Numbered from the stretch's first letter, positions 1 to 8,907 are shown. The stretch: 64,000 nt of DNA from an uncultured Aquimarina sp. (GCA_947489685.1 CANLEM010000002.1:62001-126000); one strand, 5' to 3'. The notes: generated by a model from the letters alone, not told the origin. A program made the numbers and translations.

Positions 1-1
1 T

Positions 2-301
2 TTCCGAAAAGCCGAGGATGCCGTAGAAAATACAATTGAAGACGTAGGAGTAGATATTGGTCAAGGGGTTTCTGAAATTTTTGAAGTCTTAAAAAATGGA
101 AAAAAAGAACTCATGAAACTTATCCTTAACATGATAAGCAATCTTATAGTTTTGTTCTTAATTTTACCATTATTTTATTTTTACATACTGAGTTTCTTAC
201 TTAAGAAGTTTTTTCATTTTTCAGGATTTAGTAATATCGCTACAGCCGAATTTGAAAACCTAAAATCGCTTGCCGCTGATCTAAAAAACCGTACAACCTA
301 A
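2..301 (+). CDS. C-terminal fragment of an unidentified membrane protein
   Basis: The reading frame is open from the window edge (first full codon at base 2) to a TAA at 299-301, so this is the 3' end of a gene that starts outside the window. About 37 polar, acidic residues are followed by a long hydrophobic stretch (near LIVLFLILPLFYFYILSFLL), which looks like one long or two close membrane helices, and then a short polar tail. An ATG at 113 could start a 62-residue product, but the uninterrupted upstream frame makes a partial larger gene more likely. I do not recognise the family. The next gene follows after 37 bases on the same strand. Confidence 0.5.
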   Translation, partial: FRKAEDAVENTIEDVGVDIGQGVSEIFEVLKNGKKELMKLILNMISNLIVLFLILPLFYFYILSFLLKKFFHFSGFSNIATAEFENLKSLAADLKNRTT

Positions 302-338
302 CATATAAATACCTCTTAACACCTAAATTTAATAACCA

Positions 339-1121
339 ATGAAAAATATTATACCCTTTTTACTACTATCATTTTTTTTAAATATATCCTGTAAAAAAGA
401 TGCTACGATCGAGGAAAAAGAACCAAATAATCAAAAAAAAGTAGAAGACCCTATTTCTTTGTGTTCTTCTCAAAGTAAAAAACTTGAAACTGACCCTAGT
501 ATACTAGGATTAGACATTTCCCATTTTCAAGGTGACATACAATGGAATGATCTCAAAAGTGATGGAGTTAATTTTGTATATATCAAAGCTTCAGAAGGTA
601 CAGAGTTTAAAGATCCTAAGTACACGCAGAATTATGCTTCTGCAAAAAAAGAATGCCTATATAGAGGGGCGTACCATTTTTACGAAACAGGAAAAAATCC
701 AAAAAAACAAGCACAAAACTTTATTGAAGCTGTTAATAAACTAGAATCAGGAGATTTACCTCCGGTTATTGATCTTGAAGAACTCGGAATAAAAACACCT
801 GTTACCAAAGAGGTATACGAGACCAATGTTCTATTATGGTTAAAAATTGTAGAAGAAAAATTGGGTATTCGTCCGATCCTATATTCAAATACCGTTTTTG
901 CCAATAGATATTTAAAACATCCTGAATTTAGCAAGTATAAATTCTGGATTGCAGATTATACCAAAGCCAAATCTCCAGAAGTACCATACACCTGGAGAAA
1001 TAAAGGTTGGATCATTTGGCAACGTACTGATCAAAAAAAGTTAAAGGGCGCGCTGGGAGATGTAGACTATGATATATTTAATGGAAATGCAGAAGCTTTT
1101 ATTAAACTAATCAAAAAGTAA
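339..1121 (+). CDS. GH25 lysozyme-like lipoprotein
   Basis: Predicted glycoside hydrolase family 25 (muramidase), which cleaves the MurNAc-GlcNAc bond of peptidoglycan. The first 18 residues form a lipoprotein signal ending in NISC (Cys18), so the mature protein is probably lipid-anchored. The GH25 domain begins near residue 55 with GLDISHFQGDIQW (Asp59) and carries the VIDLEELG motif, in which Asp145 and Glu147 match the family DxE catalytic pair; YIKASEGTEFKDP and GAYHFY are also typical. At 260 aa it is a complete single-domain enzyme. It stands alone, 53 bases before a methyltransferase gene. Cell-wall remodelling, or defence against other bacteria, is plausible but not shown. Confidence 0.88.
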   Translation: MKNIIPFLLLSFFLNISCKKDATIEEKEPNNQKKVEDPISLCSSQSKKLETDPSILGLDISHFQGDIQWNDLKSDGVNFVYIKASEGTEFKDPKYTQNYASAKKECLYRGAYHFYETGKNPKKQAQNFIEAVNKLESGDLPPVIDLEELGIKTPVTKEVYETNVLLWLKIVEEKLGIRPILYSNTVFANRYLKHPEFSKYKFWIADYTKAKSPEVPYTWRNKGWIIWQRTDQKKLKGALGDVDYDIFNGNAEAFIKLIKK

Positions 1122-1174
1122 TAGCTCGCAAATCGCATAATTACTATATTTCTGCATTAAATACTAACGTAATA

Positions 1175-1780
1175 ATGGAAATAAATCAATCGCAGGAAAG
1201 TAGTTATTGGACTCAACGTTATAACGAAAATCGTATGGGTTGGGATATTGGATATATATCTACACCGCTAAAAGAATATTTTGATCAATTAACAGATAAG
1301 AGTATTAAAATTTTGATTCCAGGAGCGGGCAATGCCTATGAAGCTGAGTATTTATTTCTGAATGGTTTTAAAAATGTTTTTGTTTTAGATATTTCTAAAA
1401 CTCCTCTGGATGCATTTGCAAAAAGAGTCCCTAGGTTTCCTAAATCTCAATTATTGCTTGGTGATTTTTTCACGCTAAAAGGAAATTATGATCTAATCAT
1501 TGAGCAAACTTTTTTCTGCTCCTTTGTTCCAACAGTGCAAAATAGAACCGCATATGTAACTCAGATGTCAAAATTGCTTGGCAAACATGGCAAACTAGTT
1601 GGCCTATGGTTTGATATTCCTCTTACTGGTGATCTCGAAAAAAGACCTTTTGGCGGTGATAAAACAATTTACCTTTCATTTTTAAACCCACATTTTAGTG
1701 TCATTACTTTTGAAAAATGTTACAATTCTATCCCCGAAAGGCAAGGAAATGAGCTTTTTGGTATTTTTAAGAAAAATTAA
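1175..1780 (+). CDS. SAM-dependent methyltransferase, thiopurine methyltransferase (TPMT) family
   Basis: A 201-aa class I methyltransferase of the TPMT type. The N terminus has the family signature YWTQRYNENRMGWDIG, the SAM-binding loop is LIPGAGNAYEA (about residues 47-57), VFVLDIS holds the acidic residue that binds the SAM ribose, and IIEQTFFCSF is the characteristic motif IV region. Bacterial family members methylate thiol, selenium, tellurium or halide substrates; the sequence does not say which applies here. It is a cytoplasmic single-domain protein of normal length. It lies on the same strand as its neighbours, but the next gene has its own promoter-like element, so it may be monocistronic. 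Confidence 0.85.
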   Translation: MEINQSQESSYWTQRYNENRMGWDIGYISTPLKEYFDQLTDKSIKILIPGAGNAYEAEYLFLNGFKNVFVLDISKTPLDAFAKRVPRFPKSQLLLGDFFTLKGNYDLIIEQTFFCSFVPTVQNRTAYVTQMSKLLGKHGKLVGLWFDIPLTGDLEKRPFGGDKTIYLSFLNPHFSVITFEKCYNSIPERQGNELFGIFKKN

Positions 1781-1800
1781 TGTGTCATTCAGAAAACTTA

Positions 1801-1808
1801 TATCTTTG
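1801..1808 (+). promoter_or_regulatory. -7 promoter element for the AraC-type regulator gene
   Basis: TATCTTTG matches the Bacteroidota -7 consensus TAnnTTTG exactly. It ends only four bases before the ATG at 1813. A weak -33-like TGTG lies at 1781-1784, with a spacing of 16 bases, slightly short. If this promoter is used, transcription would begin at or next to the start codon, which suggests a leaderless message. Confidence 0.4.
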
Positions 1809-1812
1809 AGAT

Positions 1813-3039
1813 ATGGGATTTCTATATTTTTCTTTTCCTGATTTTAACCTTTATAGTACGCCATTGTTAATTCTTGTTTTGCAAGGATTGATATTCTCCA
1901 GTTTATTATTTATACGATATTATCAGAAACAAAATATTTCGGATTTTTTACTAGGCATAATATTACTCATCACTTGTTATCATCGTACCACATATACGAT
2001 TGGTTTTATGGGATGGTATGATACTTTTCGTAATACGAAAATCAATTACTATCTGGTGAATTTGTCACTTTTCATGGCACCTTTACTTTATTTTTATGTC
2101 AAATCTATAACTACCTCTAATTTCAAGTTTTCAAAAAAAAAGTACTTCCATTTTATACCTGGTGTCCTTTATTTTCTTTTCAAGGTAGTGGTGCTGGCCT
2201 ACGACTCATCTTTACCCGAATTTCAAAATGTGCAAAATGGGTATTTAGTAGTTAACTTACAATGGAAGTACGTTGAACCTATCTTAACCATACTTACCAT
2301 ATGTCAAATGCTATTATACCTGGCTTTTACATTTCAATTATACTATTTATACAGGGCCAATATTCAACATTTCTTTTCAAATACATATAAATTAGAACTC
2401 AATTGGATACGTAATTTCCTTTACATTTACTCTTTTCTTTTCATTTATGAAATTATGCAAATTGTTATCAATCTTTCTATTACAGAATTGAGTTGGAAAC
2501 AAAAATGGTGGGAACAATTTTTTTCAGCTTTGGCGATCATATATATTGGTATCAAAGGGTACTTTACCAATACCATAAAACTTACCAATCTTAATTATGG
2601 CAATTCAAATGCTATTTTTCATGATTACATAGTACAACCCGAAATTGTAAATCCCAAAAAAGGGATTAAAACTTCAGAGCAATCAGATGATTTTATAATT
2701 AAAAAGGAGCTGTTAGAAAATTTTATTGAGGATAAAAAACCATATTTAGACCCAGATCTTAACCTTGTAGAACTCTCCAAAAAACTAAACATGACCAGAG
2801 CCACTCTTTCTGAAGTAATTAATGATGGTTTTGGGTTAAATTTCAATGATTTTATTAATCAATATCGCGTAAATGCGGTAAAGCAAATGCTGGTGGACGG
2901 TAAACATCAACAACTGTCATTATTGGGCATAGCTTACGAATGTGGCTTCAACAGCAAAGCAACATTTAATCGTGTATTTAAAAAAATGACGAATACTTCA
3001 CCGACGGAGCATTTAAAGCACATCTCCGAACGCCATTAG
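1813..3039 (+). CDS. AraC-family regulator with an N-terminal membrane sensor region
   Basis: A 408-aa protein with an N-terminal half made of about seven hydrophobic helices (residues ~8-260) and a C-terminal AraC/XylS DNA-binding domain (~300-405). The latter includes LDPDLNLVELSKKLNMTRATLSEVIN as the first helix-turn-helix and LSLLGIAYECGFNSKATFNRVFKKMTNTSPTEH as the second, shown here as family-type motifs. This membrane-bound architecture is common in Flavobacteriia and probably senses a signal at the inner membrane. No other ATG lies near the start. An inverted-repeat-rich segment between this gene and the downstream DoxX gene is a candidate binding site, so the DoxX gene and the secreted protein after it are plausible targets. 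The ligand is unknown. Confidence 0.85.
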   Translation: MGFLYFSFPDFNLYSTPLLILVLQGLIFSSLLFIRYYQKQNISDFLLGIILLITCYHRTTYTIGFMGWYDTFRNTKINYYLVNLSLFMAPLLYFYVKSITTSNFKFSKKKYFHFIPGVLYFLFKVVVLAYDSSLPEFQNVQNGYLVVNLQWKYVEPILTILTICQMLLYLAFTFQLYYLYRANIQHFFSNTYKLELNWIRNFLYIYSFLFIYEIMQIVINLSITELSWKQKWWEQFFSALAIIYIGIKGYFTNTIKLTNLNYGNSNAIFHDYIVQPEIVNPKKGIKTSEQSDDFIIKKELLENFIEDKKPYLDPDLNLVELSKKLNMTRATLSEVINDGFGLNFNDFINQYRVNAVKQMLVDGKHQQLSLLGIAYECGFNSKATFNRVFKKMTNTSPTEHLKHISERH

Positions 3040-3059
3040 ATAATACAATTCTACATAAA

Positions 3060-3115
3060 GAGACGTCTCAAATCGTATCTGAGTCTTACTAATACAGTAT
3101 GAGACGATAGACTCA
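3060..3115. promoter_or_regulatory. Inverted-repeat-rich candidate operator upstream of the DoxX gene
   Basis: The segment starts with the perfect palindrome GAGACGTCTC (3060-3069). It then contains ATCGTATC (3072-3079) and TGAGTCT (3080-3086), followed by their complements GAGACGAT (3101-3108) and AGACTCA (3109-3115); the second pair is exact and the first has one mismatch. The arms occur in the order A-B-A'-B', so they cannot form one simple hairpin together. Position between a regulator gene and the next gene suggests a protein-binding site. A poor terminator of the upstream gene is an alternative, but no T tract follows. Confidence 0.35.
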
Positions 3116-3161
3116 TAATGGTTTTGCAATTTTGACCTATCGAATTACAAAACTTATTACA

Positions 3162-3686
3162 ATGAAAACTGTATTTATTAAACTAATTACTCCTATTGTA
3201 CAAATATCCTGGATTTCGGATGCATTATTTGCTATACCACGAATCTTATGTGGACTCGTTTTAACAATCGATTTTGGTAGTAGTAAATTTGGTATGCCTT
3301 GGACTCCAAACGATAAAAACTTATCTCTATTTGAGGTCGCAGAATGGTTCTCTAAAGACATTGCCGAATACGGAGGTGTATTCGCACTAGCTCCCATATT
3401 TTTTGCCTGGATGGGAGCCGCTAGTGAAGCAATCGGAGGGGTTTTTCTGGCACTTGGTCTAAAAACAAGGATAGCTTCATTTTTTATTCTGTGTACCATG
3501 TTGGTTGCTGTTTTCTTTCAGAAATGGGATCAAGGAGTATGGGGAATGCTACCTGCTATGGGCTTTTTATGGGTATCTATCTATAATTTAATATTAGGTT
3601 CTGGTCGCTTTGGTATTGATTATCTCATTATTAAGAAAATGAAAGCATCTACCTATTTCAATACTCCAATTAAGGAAATCATTTAA
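3162..3686 (+). CDS. DoxX family membrane protein
   Basis: A roughly 174-aa integral membrane protein with about four hydrophobic segments and the DoxX-type pattern: an initial helix with RILCGLVLTIDFGSSKFG, a helix with WMGAASEAIGGVFLALGLKTRIAS, and two further C-terminal helices. DoxX proteins are small quinone-linked or redox-associated membrane proteins whose exact reaction is usually unknown. I take the ATG at 3162 as the start; an in-frame TTG at 3132 would add ten residues with no family support. A secreted protein gene follows after 28 bases, so the two may be co-transcribed, with the AraC-type protein upstream as a candidate regulator. Confidence 0.8.
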   Translation: MKTVFIKLITPIVQISWISDALFAIPRILCGLVLTIDFGSSKFGMPWTPNDKNLSLFEVAEWFSKDIAEYGGVFALAPIFFAWMGAASEAIGGVFLALGLKTRIASFFILCTMLVAVFFQKWDQGVWGMLPAMGFLWVSIYNLILGSGRFGIDYLIIKKMKASTYFNTPIKEII

Positions 3687-3714
3687 ATCATTCATCATAA
3701 TAAATTAAAAAATC

Positions 3715-4197
3715 ATGAAAACAATTTTATTAAACATCAGCTTATTTTTCTCTATAATCGGTATAGCTCAAAACACCGTTCAAATATCAGATTTAGAAAC
3801 TTTACAAGGCAATTGGAAAGGTGAATTAATGTATATAAACTACAGTGATAATAACCAAGTAACACTAAAAACTACTTTACTGATTGAAATAAAAAAAGAT
3901 AAACTTATTGGTAAAATTGGTTATCCCGATGAACCTAGCGCCAACGGAAAATTTGTCTTAAAACTAAAAAATAATGGAACATTCATTAATAATGAAGAAA
4001 TAATTGCAAAATCCAAACAAGATGATGGTTCTATACAAATTGCTACAAAATATAAGGGAAGCGATAATAACAAACCGGCTACCATATTTATAAAATATGT
4101 TTTTGATAAAACTAATTTTACAATGACCAAAGAGGTTCTTTTTGAAAACGCCACAGAACCTTTTGTTAGGAATAGATATACCTATAAAAAGCTATAA
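3715..4197 (+). CDS. Secreted protein of unknown function
   Basis: A 160-aa protein with a clear Sec signal peptide (MKTILLNISLFFSIIGIAQ, cleaved about residue 19). The rest alternates short beta-like strands and polar turns, starting with LETLQGNWKGELMYINYSD, which resembles the opening of small lipocalin-like beta barrels that begin with a GxW motif. I do not recognise a named family, and the lipocalin comparison is only an impression. It ends 16 bases before a strong hairpin terminator and probably forms a short unit with the DoxX gene. Confidence 0.7.
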   Translation: MKTILLNISLFFSIIGIAQNTVQISDLETLQGNWKGELMYINYSDNNQVTLKTTLLIEIKKDKLIGKIGYPDEPSANGKFVLKLKNNGTFINNEEIIAKSKQDDGSIQIATKYKGSDNNKPATIFIKYVFDKTNFTMTKEVLFENATEPFVRNRYTYKKL

Positions 4198-4213
4198 GAA
4201 GAAGTTTAAAAAT

Positions 4214-4251
4214 GGGATAGAAACCAATGTATTGGTTTCTGTCCTGTTTTT
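4214..4251 (+). terminator. Rho-independent terminator after the secreted-protein gene
   Basis: A near-perfect stem with AGAAACCAAT pairing to ATTGGTTTCT around a two-base loop, extended by GGGA/TCC flanks and followed by TTTTT at 4247-4251. The gene converging from the right ends at 4250, so the hairpin may serve both strands, although the A-rich run on the other side (AAAAA near 4208-4212) is shorter. Confidence 0.8.
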
Positions 4252-6331
4252 AATATTTTAACAACTCATCAATCTTAATTTTTACTTTTTCGGTTGATGG
4301 TATCATGGTTTGCTCTAATGTACTGTTTAAAGGTATAGCTGGCATGTTTTCTGATCCAATAGTCATCACAGGAGCATCTAGATATTTAAAACACTCTTCT
4401 TGGATTTTTCCTGCCAAAGCTCGGGCAAAAGAATTATTAGATGGTTCTTCGGTAACTACCAAACACTTTTTAGTCTTCTTTACCGATTCAAAAATCGTCT
4501 CCTCGTCTAATGGATATAATGTACGTAAATCGATAATCTCTACAACATCCTTATTATCTTTTGTAGCATTCAATGCCCAATGTACACCCATTCCATAAGT
4601 AACTACAGTTAGTGTTTCTTTTTCATCTTCGGGCCAGATTCGTTGTACAATATTAGCTTTTCCAAATGGTAACACATAATCTTCTGAAGGCTCTATAGTT
4701 CTAGCAGCATCAGTTCCTTTTACCTTTGACCAGTACAATCCTTTGTGTTCTAAAATTACAACCGGATTTGGGTCATGATACGCAGCTTTCATTAGTCCTT
4801 TAAGATCTGCTCCGTTACTAGGATAGGCAATTTTTATTCCTCGTATATTGGTTACTACAGACTCTACAGAAGATGAGTGATAAGGTCCACCACTACCATA
4901 GGCGCCAATAGGGACTCTTAATATCATCGAAACAGGCCATTTTCCATTAGAAAGATAGCAGGATCTACTTACCTCTGTAAATAATTGATTTAGTCCTGGC
5001 CATATATAATCCGCAAACTGCACCTCGACAATAGGTTTTAAACCAACGGCAGACATTCCTACCGTAGATCCCACGATAAAAGCTTCTTGGATAGGAGTAT
5101 TAAATACCCGCTCATCTCCGAATTTTTGAGCTAAGGTAGCCGCTTCTCTAAAGACACCTCCTAGCCTTCCTCCAACATCCTGACCATACAGTAAACATTC
5201 TTTGTGCTGCTTCATTAATTCTTCAACGGCAAATAATGCACAATCCACCATAACCACTTCTTCTTTGTTTGAAGGAGATCGCTCACCAGTTTCTTCAATA
5301 ATTGGAGTTGGCGCAAAATCATTGGTAAATAAATCTTCTGGTTTTGGATCTTCGGCTTTCATAGCTTCTTCCAGATCTTTTTTCACCGTATTTTTAGCTT
5401 CTGTCTCTATGGCATTAATCTCTTCTTCTTTAAAACCATTATCCAATAATTGATTTCTTAGTACGGGATAAGGGTCTCTTGTACGTGCTTCTTCCAAATC
5501 ATCACGATACCATTCCATACGTACACCAGAAGTATGATGATTTAACAAAGGTACTTTGGCATGCACCAATATTGGTCTTCGTTCTTCACGAATGATTCGT
5601 AATGCTTCCTGTATTGCCAAATAACTTTCAGTAAAATTTGCTCCATCTAGAGAAATAGCATCTAATCCATTAAATCCTGCAGCATATTCATATGCATTTT
5701 GTGCACGCGTCTCGGCTTCATTAGCAGAAATATCCCATCCATTATCTTGTACTAGATACAAGATTGGTAATTGTTTTAACGCTGCCATTTGAAAAGCTTC
5801 TGCAATTTCTCCTTCGGTAACCGAAGCGTCTCCCAAAGAGCATACCACCAAAGGTTTTTCTTTTAACGTTTTATCATCTATACCAATCAACTCTTTGTAT
5901 TGTAATCCCAAAGCCACACCTGTAGATGGTATTGCTTGCATACCCGTTGCTGAAGACTGATGTGGTATTTTAGGTTTATCATCATCACGTAAACTTGGAT
6001 GCGAATAGTATGTTCTCCCGCCCGAAAAAGGATCACTTTTTTTTGCCAATAATTGTAACATCAAATCATAAGGACGCATCCCGATGCCCAATAACATGGC
6101 ATCATCCCTATAATATGGGAATGCGAAATCTTGCGGTAACAATTGCATTGCTGTAGCTATCTGGATAGCTTCATGCCCTCTAGATGTAGCGTGCACATAT
6201 TTTGAAACAGTTTTGAAATTTTCTTCATACAACTCTGTCATCGACTTCGCTTTGCAAAGTGTCAAAAACGCTTTTTGTAATATTTCTTTTGCTATTGTTT
6301 TTTCAGCTAACATATCCTTCAATTTTTGCAT
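4250..6331 (-). CDS. 2-oxoacid (branched-chain type) dehydrogenase E1, fused alpha and beta subunits
   Basis: A 693-aa thiamine-diphosphate enzyme that decarboxylates 2-oxoacids and passes the acyl group to the lipoyl E2. Residues ~1-330 are the E1 alpha part, with the ThDP-binding signature GDASVTEGEIAEAFQMAALKQLPILYLVQDNGW; residues ~355-693 are the transketolase-like E1 beta part, with LLYGQDVGGRLGGVFREA, PIVEVQFADY and GAYGSGGPYHSSS. A fused alpha-beta E1 is usual in Bacteroidota branched-chain-type complexes. It is the last gene of the E2-aminotransferase-E1 run. Substrate may be the branched-chain oxoacids, phenylpyruvate, or both. The E3 subunit gene is not in the window. Confidence 0.88.
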   Translation of the reverse strand: MQKLKDMLAEKTIAKEILQKAFLTLCKAKSMTELYEENFKTVSKYVHATSRGHEAIQIATAMQLLPQDFAFPYYRDDAMLLGIGMRPYDLMLQLLAKKSDPFSGGRTYYSHPSLRDDDKPKIPHQSSATGMQAIPSTGVALGLQYKELIGIDDKTLKEKPLVVCSLGDASVTEGEIAEAFQMAALKQLPILYLVQDNGWDISANEAETRAQNAYEYAAGFNGLDAISLDGANFTESYLAIQEALRIIREERRPILVHAKVPLLNHHTSGVRMEWYRDDLEEARTRDPYPVLRNQLLDNGFKEEEINAIETEAKNTVKKDLEEAMKAEDPKPEDLFTNDFAPTPIIEETGERSPSNKEEVVMVDCALFAVEELMKQHKECLLYGQDVGGRLGGVFREAATLAQKFGDERVFNTPIQEAFIVGSTVGMSAVGLKPIVEVQFADYIWPGLNQLFTEVSRSCYLSNGKWPVSMILRVPIGAYGSGGPYHSSSVESVVTNIRGIKIAYPSNGADLKGLMKAAYHDPNPVVILEHKGLYWSKVKGTDAARTIEPSEDYVLPFGKANIVQRIWPEDEKETLTVVTYGMGVHWALNATKDNKDVVEIIDLRTLYPLDEETIFESVKKTKKCLVVTEEPSNNSFARALAGKIQEECFKYLDAPVMTIGSENMPAIPLNSTLEQTMIPSTEKVKIKIDELLKY

Positions 6332-6387
6332 GTACGACTATGGTGTTTATGATTCCAAATTCGTATTTCTATTCTCTAAAAAAATTA

Positions 6388-7461
6388 TTATCCTACTTTC
6401 TCCTCAACATCTACCGGTATGATCCATCCGTGGGTATCATCTCTTTTCTGAGCCTTAATTTCGTCCAATGTGTTTTTAACATCTTGGCTTACTGGATTAT
6501 TTCCTGGTAATGTTACTACCTCATCTTTATAGCCTATGGCTTCTACCATTGCAATAGCAACAGCCGTTCCGGTTCCAAAGGCTTCTTCTAATTTCCCTTC
6601 TCTAGAAAACTGTATCACCTCGTCTATTGTAATAGGGCGTTCATCTACTTCGAAGCCTTTATCCTTTAAAAGAGTGATTACACTATCCCGCGTTATTCCT
6701 TTTAAAATAGAACCGCCTGTACTGGGTGTAATAAATTTACCTTCAACCTTAAAAAAGATATTCATAGTACCTACCTCTTGCACATATTTATGTTCATTAG
6801 CATCTAACCATAATACTTGATCATATCCTTTGGCTTTAGCTTTTTCTGTAGGTAATATTGCCGCTGCATAATTCCCAGCAGCCTTTGCTTCTCCTGTACC
6901 TCCGTCTGCCGCTCTTATATATTCGGTTTCTGCATATAGTCTTATTTTTTTGGTAAAGAACGGTCCTGCCGGAGAGCATATGACTATGAACTTATAACTT
7001 GTAGCTGCACGCATACCTATAAATGGTTCGTCTGCATACATAAATGGTCTTAGATATAGAGCACTGCCCTCTTGTGGTGGAATCCAATTATGTTCTACTC
7101 CCACAATTTGTTTTACGGCTTCTACAAAAAGCTCTTCGGGTACTGATGGCATTCCCATTCTTGCTGCACTATGATTAAAACGCTTGGCATTTTCTTCTGG
7201 CCTAAATAATAACGGGGTGTTATTCGTGCCAACAGTAGCTTTCATACCTTCAAAAATAGCTTGACCATAATGCAAGGCCATAGCTGCCGGATGCGTTGGG
7301 ATAAGTTTTAAGGGTTCAATCCTAGGACTTTGCCATTTTCCATCTTCGTATTCACAAATAAACATATGATCAGTAAAAGTTCTTCCCAAAGGGATGTTGT
7401 CAAAATCTATATGCTGTAACGCCGAATTTGATGTTCTAGTAATCTTGATCTGTGATTCCAT
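6388..7461 (-). CDS. ilvE: Branched-chain amino acid aminotransferase (class IV)
   Basis: A 357-aa PLP-dependent fold-type IV aminotransferase that interconverts Leu, Ile and Val with their 2-oxoacids using glutamate/2-oxoglutarate. Recognised by ALHYGQAIFEGMKA near residue 63, YLRPFMYADEPFIG, the PLP lysine at about residue 193 in GGTGEAKAAGNYAA, and WLDANEHKYVQEVGTMNIFF. It sits between the E2 and fused E1 genes, 56 bases before E1, so its oxoacid product would feed directly into that complex. Related enzymes can also accept aromatic amino acids, which matters here because the phenylacetate pathway genes lie immediately upstream. Confidence 0.92.
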   Translation of the reverse strand: MESQIKITRTSNSALQHIDFDNIPLGRTFTDHMFICEYEDGKWQSPRIEPLKLIPTHPAAMALHYGQAIFEGMKATVGTNNTPLLFRPEENAKRFNHSAARMGMPSVPEELFVEAVKQIVGVEHNWIPPQEGSALYLRPFMYADEPFIGMRAATSYKFIVICSPAGPFFTKKIRLYAETEYIRAADGGTGEAKAAGNYAAAILPTEKAKAKGYDQVLWLDANEHKYVQEVGTMNIFFKVEGKFITPSTGGSILKGITRDSVITLLKDKGFEVDERPITIDEVIQFSREGKLEEAFGTGTAVAIAMVEAIGYKDEVVTLPGNNPVSQDVKNTLDEIKAQKRDDTHGWIIPVDVEEKVG

Positions 7462-7480
7462 TTTTATATTGTTTAGTGCA

Positions 7481-7550
7481 CATCCCTTCGGGTCGGGCTA
7501 TTTGTTATATCTTTTTTATTTGTTTTATCCTTCGACAAGCTCAGTTTGAC
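7481..7550. repeat. Candidate interspersed intergenic repeat
   Basis: The 128-base space between the E2 and aminotransferase genes contains CATCCCTTCGGGTCGGGCT at 7481-7499 and CCTTCGACAAGCTCAG at 7529-7544. Both short GC-richer strings stand out from the AT-rich surroundings and resemble sequences I recall as recurring between flavobacterial genes. A degenerate version of the second, CTTCAACAAGTTTAGTG, lies at about 8938-8954, upstream of the E2 gene. Only one clear copy is in the window, so the repeat status cannot be proved here. Confidence 0.35.
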
Positions 7551-7589
7551 AAACAAAAAAGGATGTCACTTCTATCCCTTGCGCTTGTA

Positions 7590-8882
7590 TTATATTTTTC
7601 TTTCTATATCAAATGCTTCTAATTCATCTCCTACTTTTCGTAAAAAAGATCCTCCTAAAAATCCATCAACCACTCGATGATCAAAGGATAATGATAAATA
7701 CATCATACTCCTTATTGCTATTTCATCTCCTTTATCTGTTGTAATAACCTCTGGTCGTTTCTTGATAATCCCTAATGCCAAGATTGCTACCTCGGGTTGA
7801 TTGATAATTGGAGTCCCCATTAAGCTTCCAAAAGTTCCTACATTAGAAATTGTAAATGTACTTCCGCCTATTTCATCAGGTTTTAGAGCATTATTTCTAG
7901 CACTATTTGCCAAATGATTTACGTTCTCGGCCAATCCTAAAAGGTCTTTTTGATCCGCATTTCGAACCACAGGAACAATAAGGTTTCCGCTAGGCAAAGC
8001 AGTCGCCATACCTACATTAATATCATCATGTACCACTATTTTCTTACCATCTACAGATACATTGATCATAGGGTATTCTTTAATAGCTTTGGCAACAGCT
8101 TCAACAAAAATGGGAGTGAATGTTAATTTCTCTCCATGCTTATCTTGAAACTTACTTTTTACTGCATTTCTCCAGTTCACAATATTGGTTACATCAACTT
8201 CGATATAACTAGTGACGTGTGGAGAAGTGTGTTTAGAATAGACCATATGATCCGCAATCATTTTGCGCATACGATCCATTTCTACAATGCTATCTTTTCC
8301 TTCAACATATGATATCGGGGGTGCGTTATATGTAGATTTTGCTACTGGATTTTGTGGCCTACTAGGTAATGGATATTGTCTATTTTTCAAGTATCTCATC
8401 ACATCACTTTTTCGAATACGCCCTTCGGTTCCTGTTCCAGGAATACTTTGTACCTCTTCGATAGTGAGGTTTTCTTTTTGAGCAATACTGATAACTAATG
8501 GAGACAAAAATGCATCAGGATTAGATACCAATCGTTGCATATCTCTATTCGAATCATGACTGGACCTATCTATCGATTTTGTAGGAACCGAAGCTTTGGG
8601 TTCATTATCCTGAGCTTTCGTACTTTTTATAGCCGTATCCTTATCTGCATGGATAACTGCAATTACTTTACCTATTTCTACAACTTCATTGGGTTGACAA
8701 AGTATCTCAGTGATCACACCAGTACAAGGAGAAGGTACTTCAGAATCTACTTTATCCGTAGCGACTTCCAAAATTGTTTCATCCTCTTCTACCGTATCGC
8801 CTACATTCTTTAACCAGTTCAAAATGGTAGCTTCCGATATGCTCTCGCCCATTTTGGGCATCTTTAGTTCTATTGTCGTCAT
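7590..8882 (-). CDS. 2-oxoacid dehydrogenase E2 (lipoyl dihydrolipoamide acyltransferase)
   Basis: A 430-aa E2 that transfers the acyl group from lipoate to CoA. The lipoyl domain (~1-80) has the modified lysine at about residue 44 in ATDKVDSEV; a peripheral subunit-binding domain follows at ~125-170 (SPLVISIAQKENL, GRIRKSDV); the catalytic domain (~195-430) ends with the active-site SFDHRVVDG. There is one lipoyl domain, as usual for branched-chain E2. An operator-like palindrome lies 8-25 bases upstream of the ATG, so this gene probably starts a separately promoted E2-aminotransferase-E1 unit inside the larger same-strand cluster. Confidence 0.9.
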   Translation of the reverse strand: MTTIELKMPKMGESISEATILNWLKNVGDTVEEDETILEVATDKVDSEVPSPCTGVITEILCQPNEVVEIGKVIAVIHADKDTAIKSTKAQDNEPKASVPTKSIDRSSHDSNRDMQRLVSNPDAFLSPLVISIAQKENLTIEEVQSIPGTGTEGRIRKSDVMRYLKNRQYPLPSRPQNPVAKSTYNAPPISYVEGKDSIVEMDRMRKMIADHMVYSKHTSPHVTSYIEVDVTNIVNWRNAVKSKFQDKHGEKLTFTPIFVEAVAKAIKEYPMINVSVDGKKIVVHDDINVGMATALPSGNLIVPVVRNADQKDLLGLAENVNHLANSARNNALKPDEIGGSTFTISNVGTFGSLMGTPIINQPEVAILALGIIKKRPEVITTDKGDEIAIRSMMYLSLSFDHRVVDGFLGGSFLRKVGDELEAFDIERKI

Positions 8883-8889
8883 TTTGGTT

Positions 8890-8907
8890 AACTAATGTTC
8901 GTTAGTT
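8890..8907 (-). promoter_or_regulatory. TetR-type operator upstream of the E2 gene
   Basis: AACTAA-N6-TTAGTT, symmetrical with a six-base spacer, eight bases before the E2 start codon. It has the same half-sites and spacing as the palindrome in the paaE promoter (20838-20855). No convincing -7/-33 pair could be placed here, so the exact promoter geometry is uncertain. Confidence 0.55.

Noticed and set aside
3132..3161. TTG start for the DoxX gene
   Set aside because: The ATG at 3162 gives a normal N terminus; the ten extra residues have no family support.
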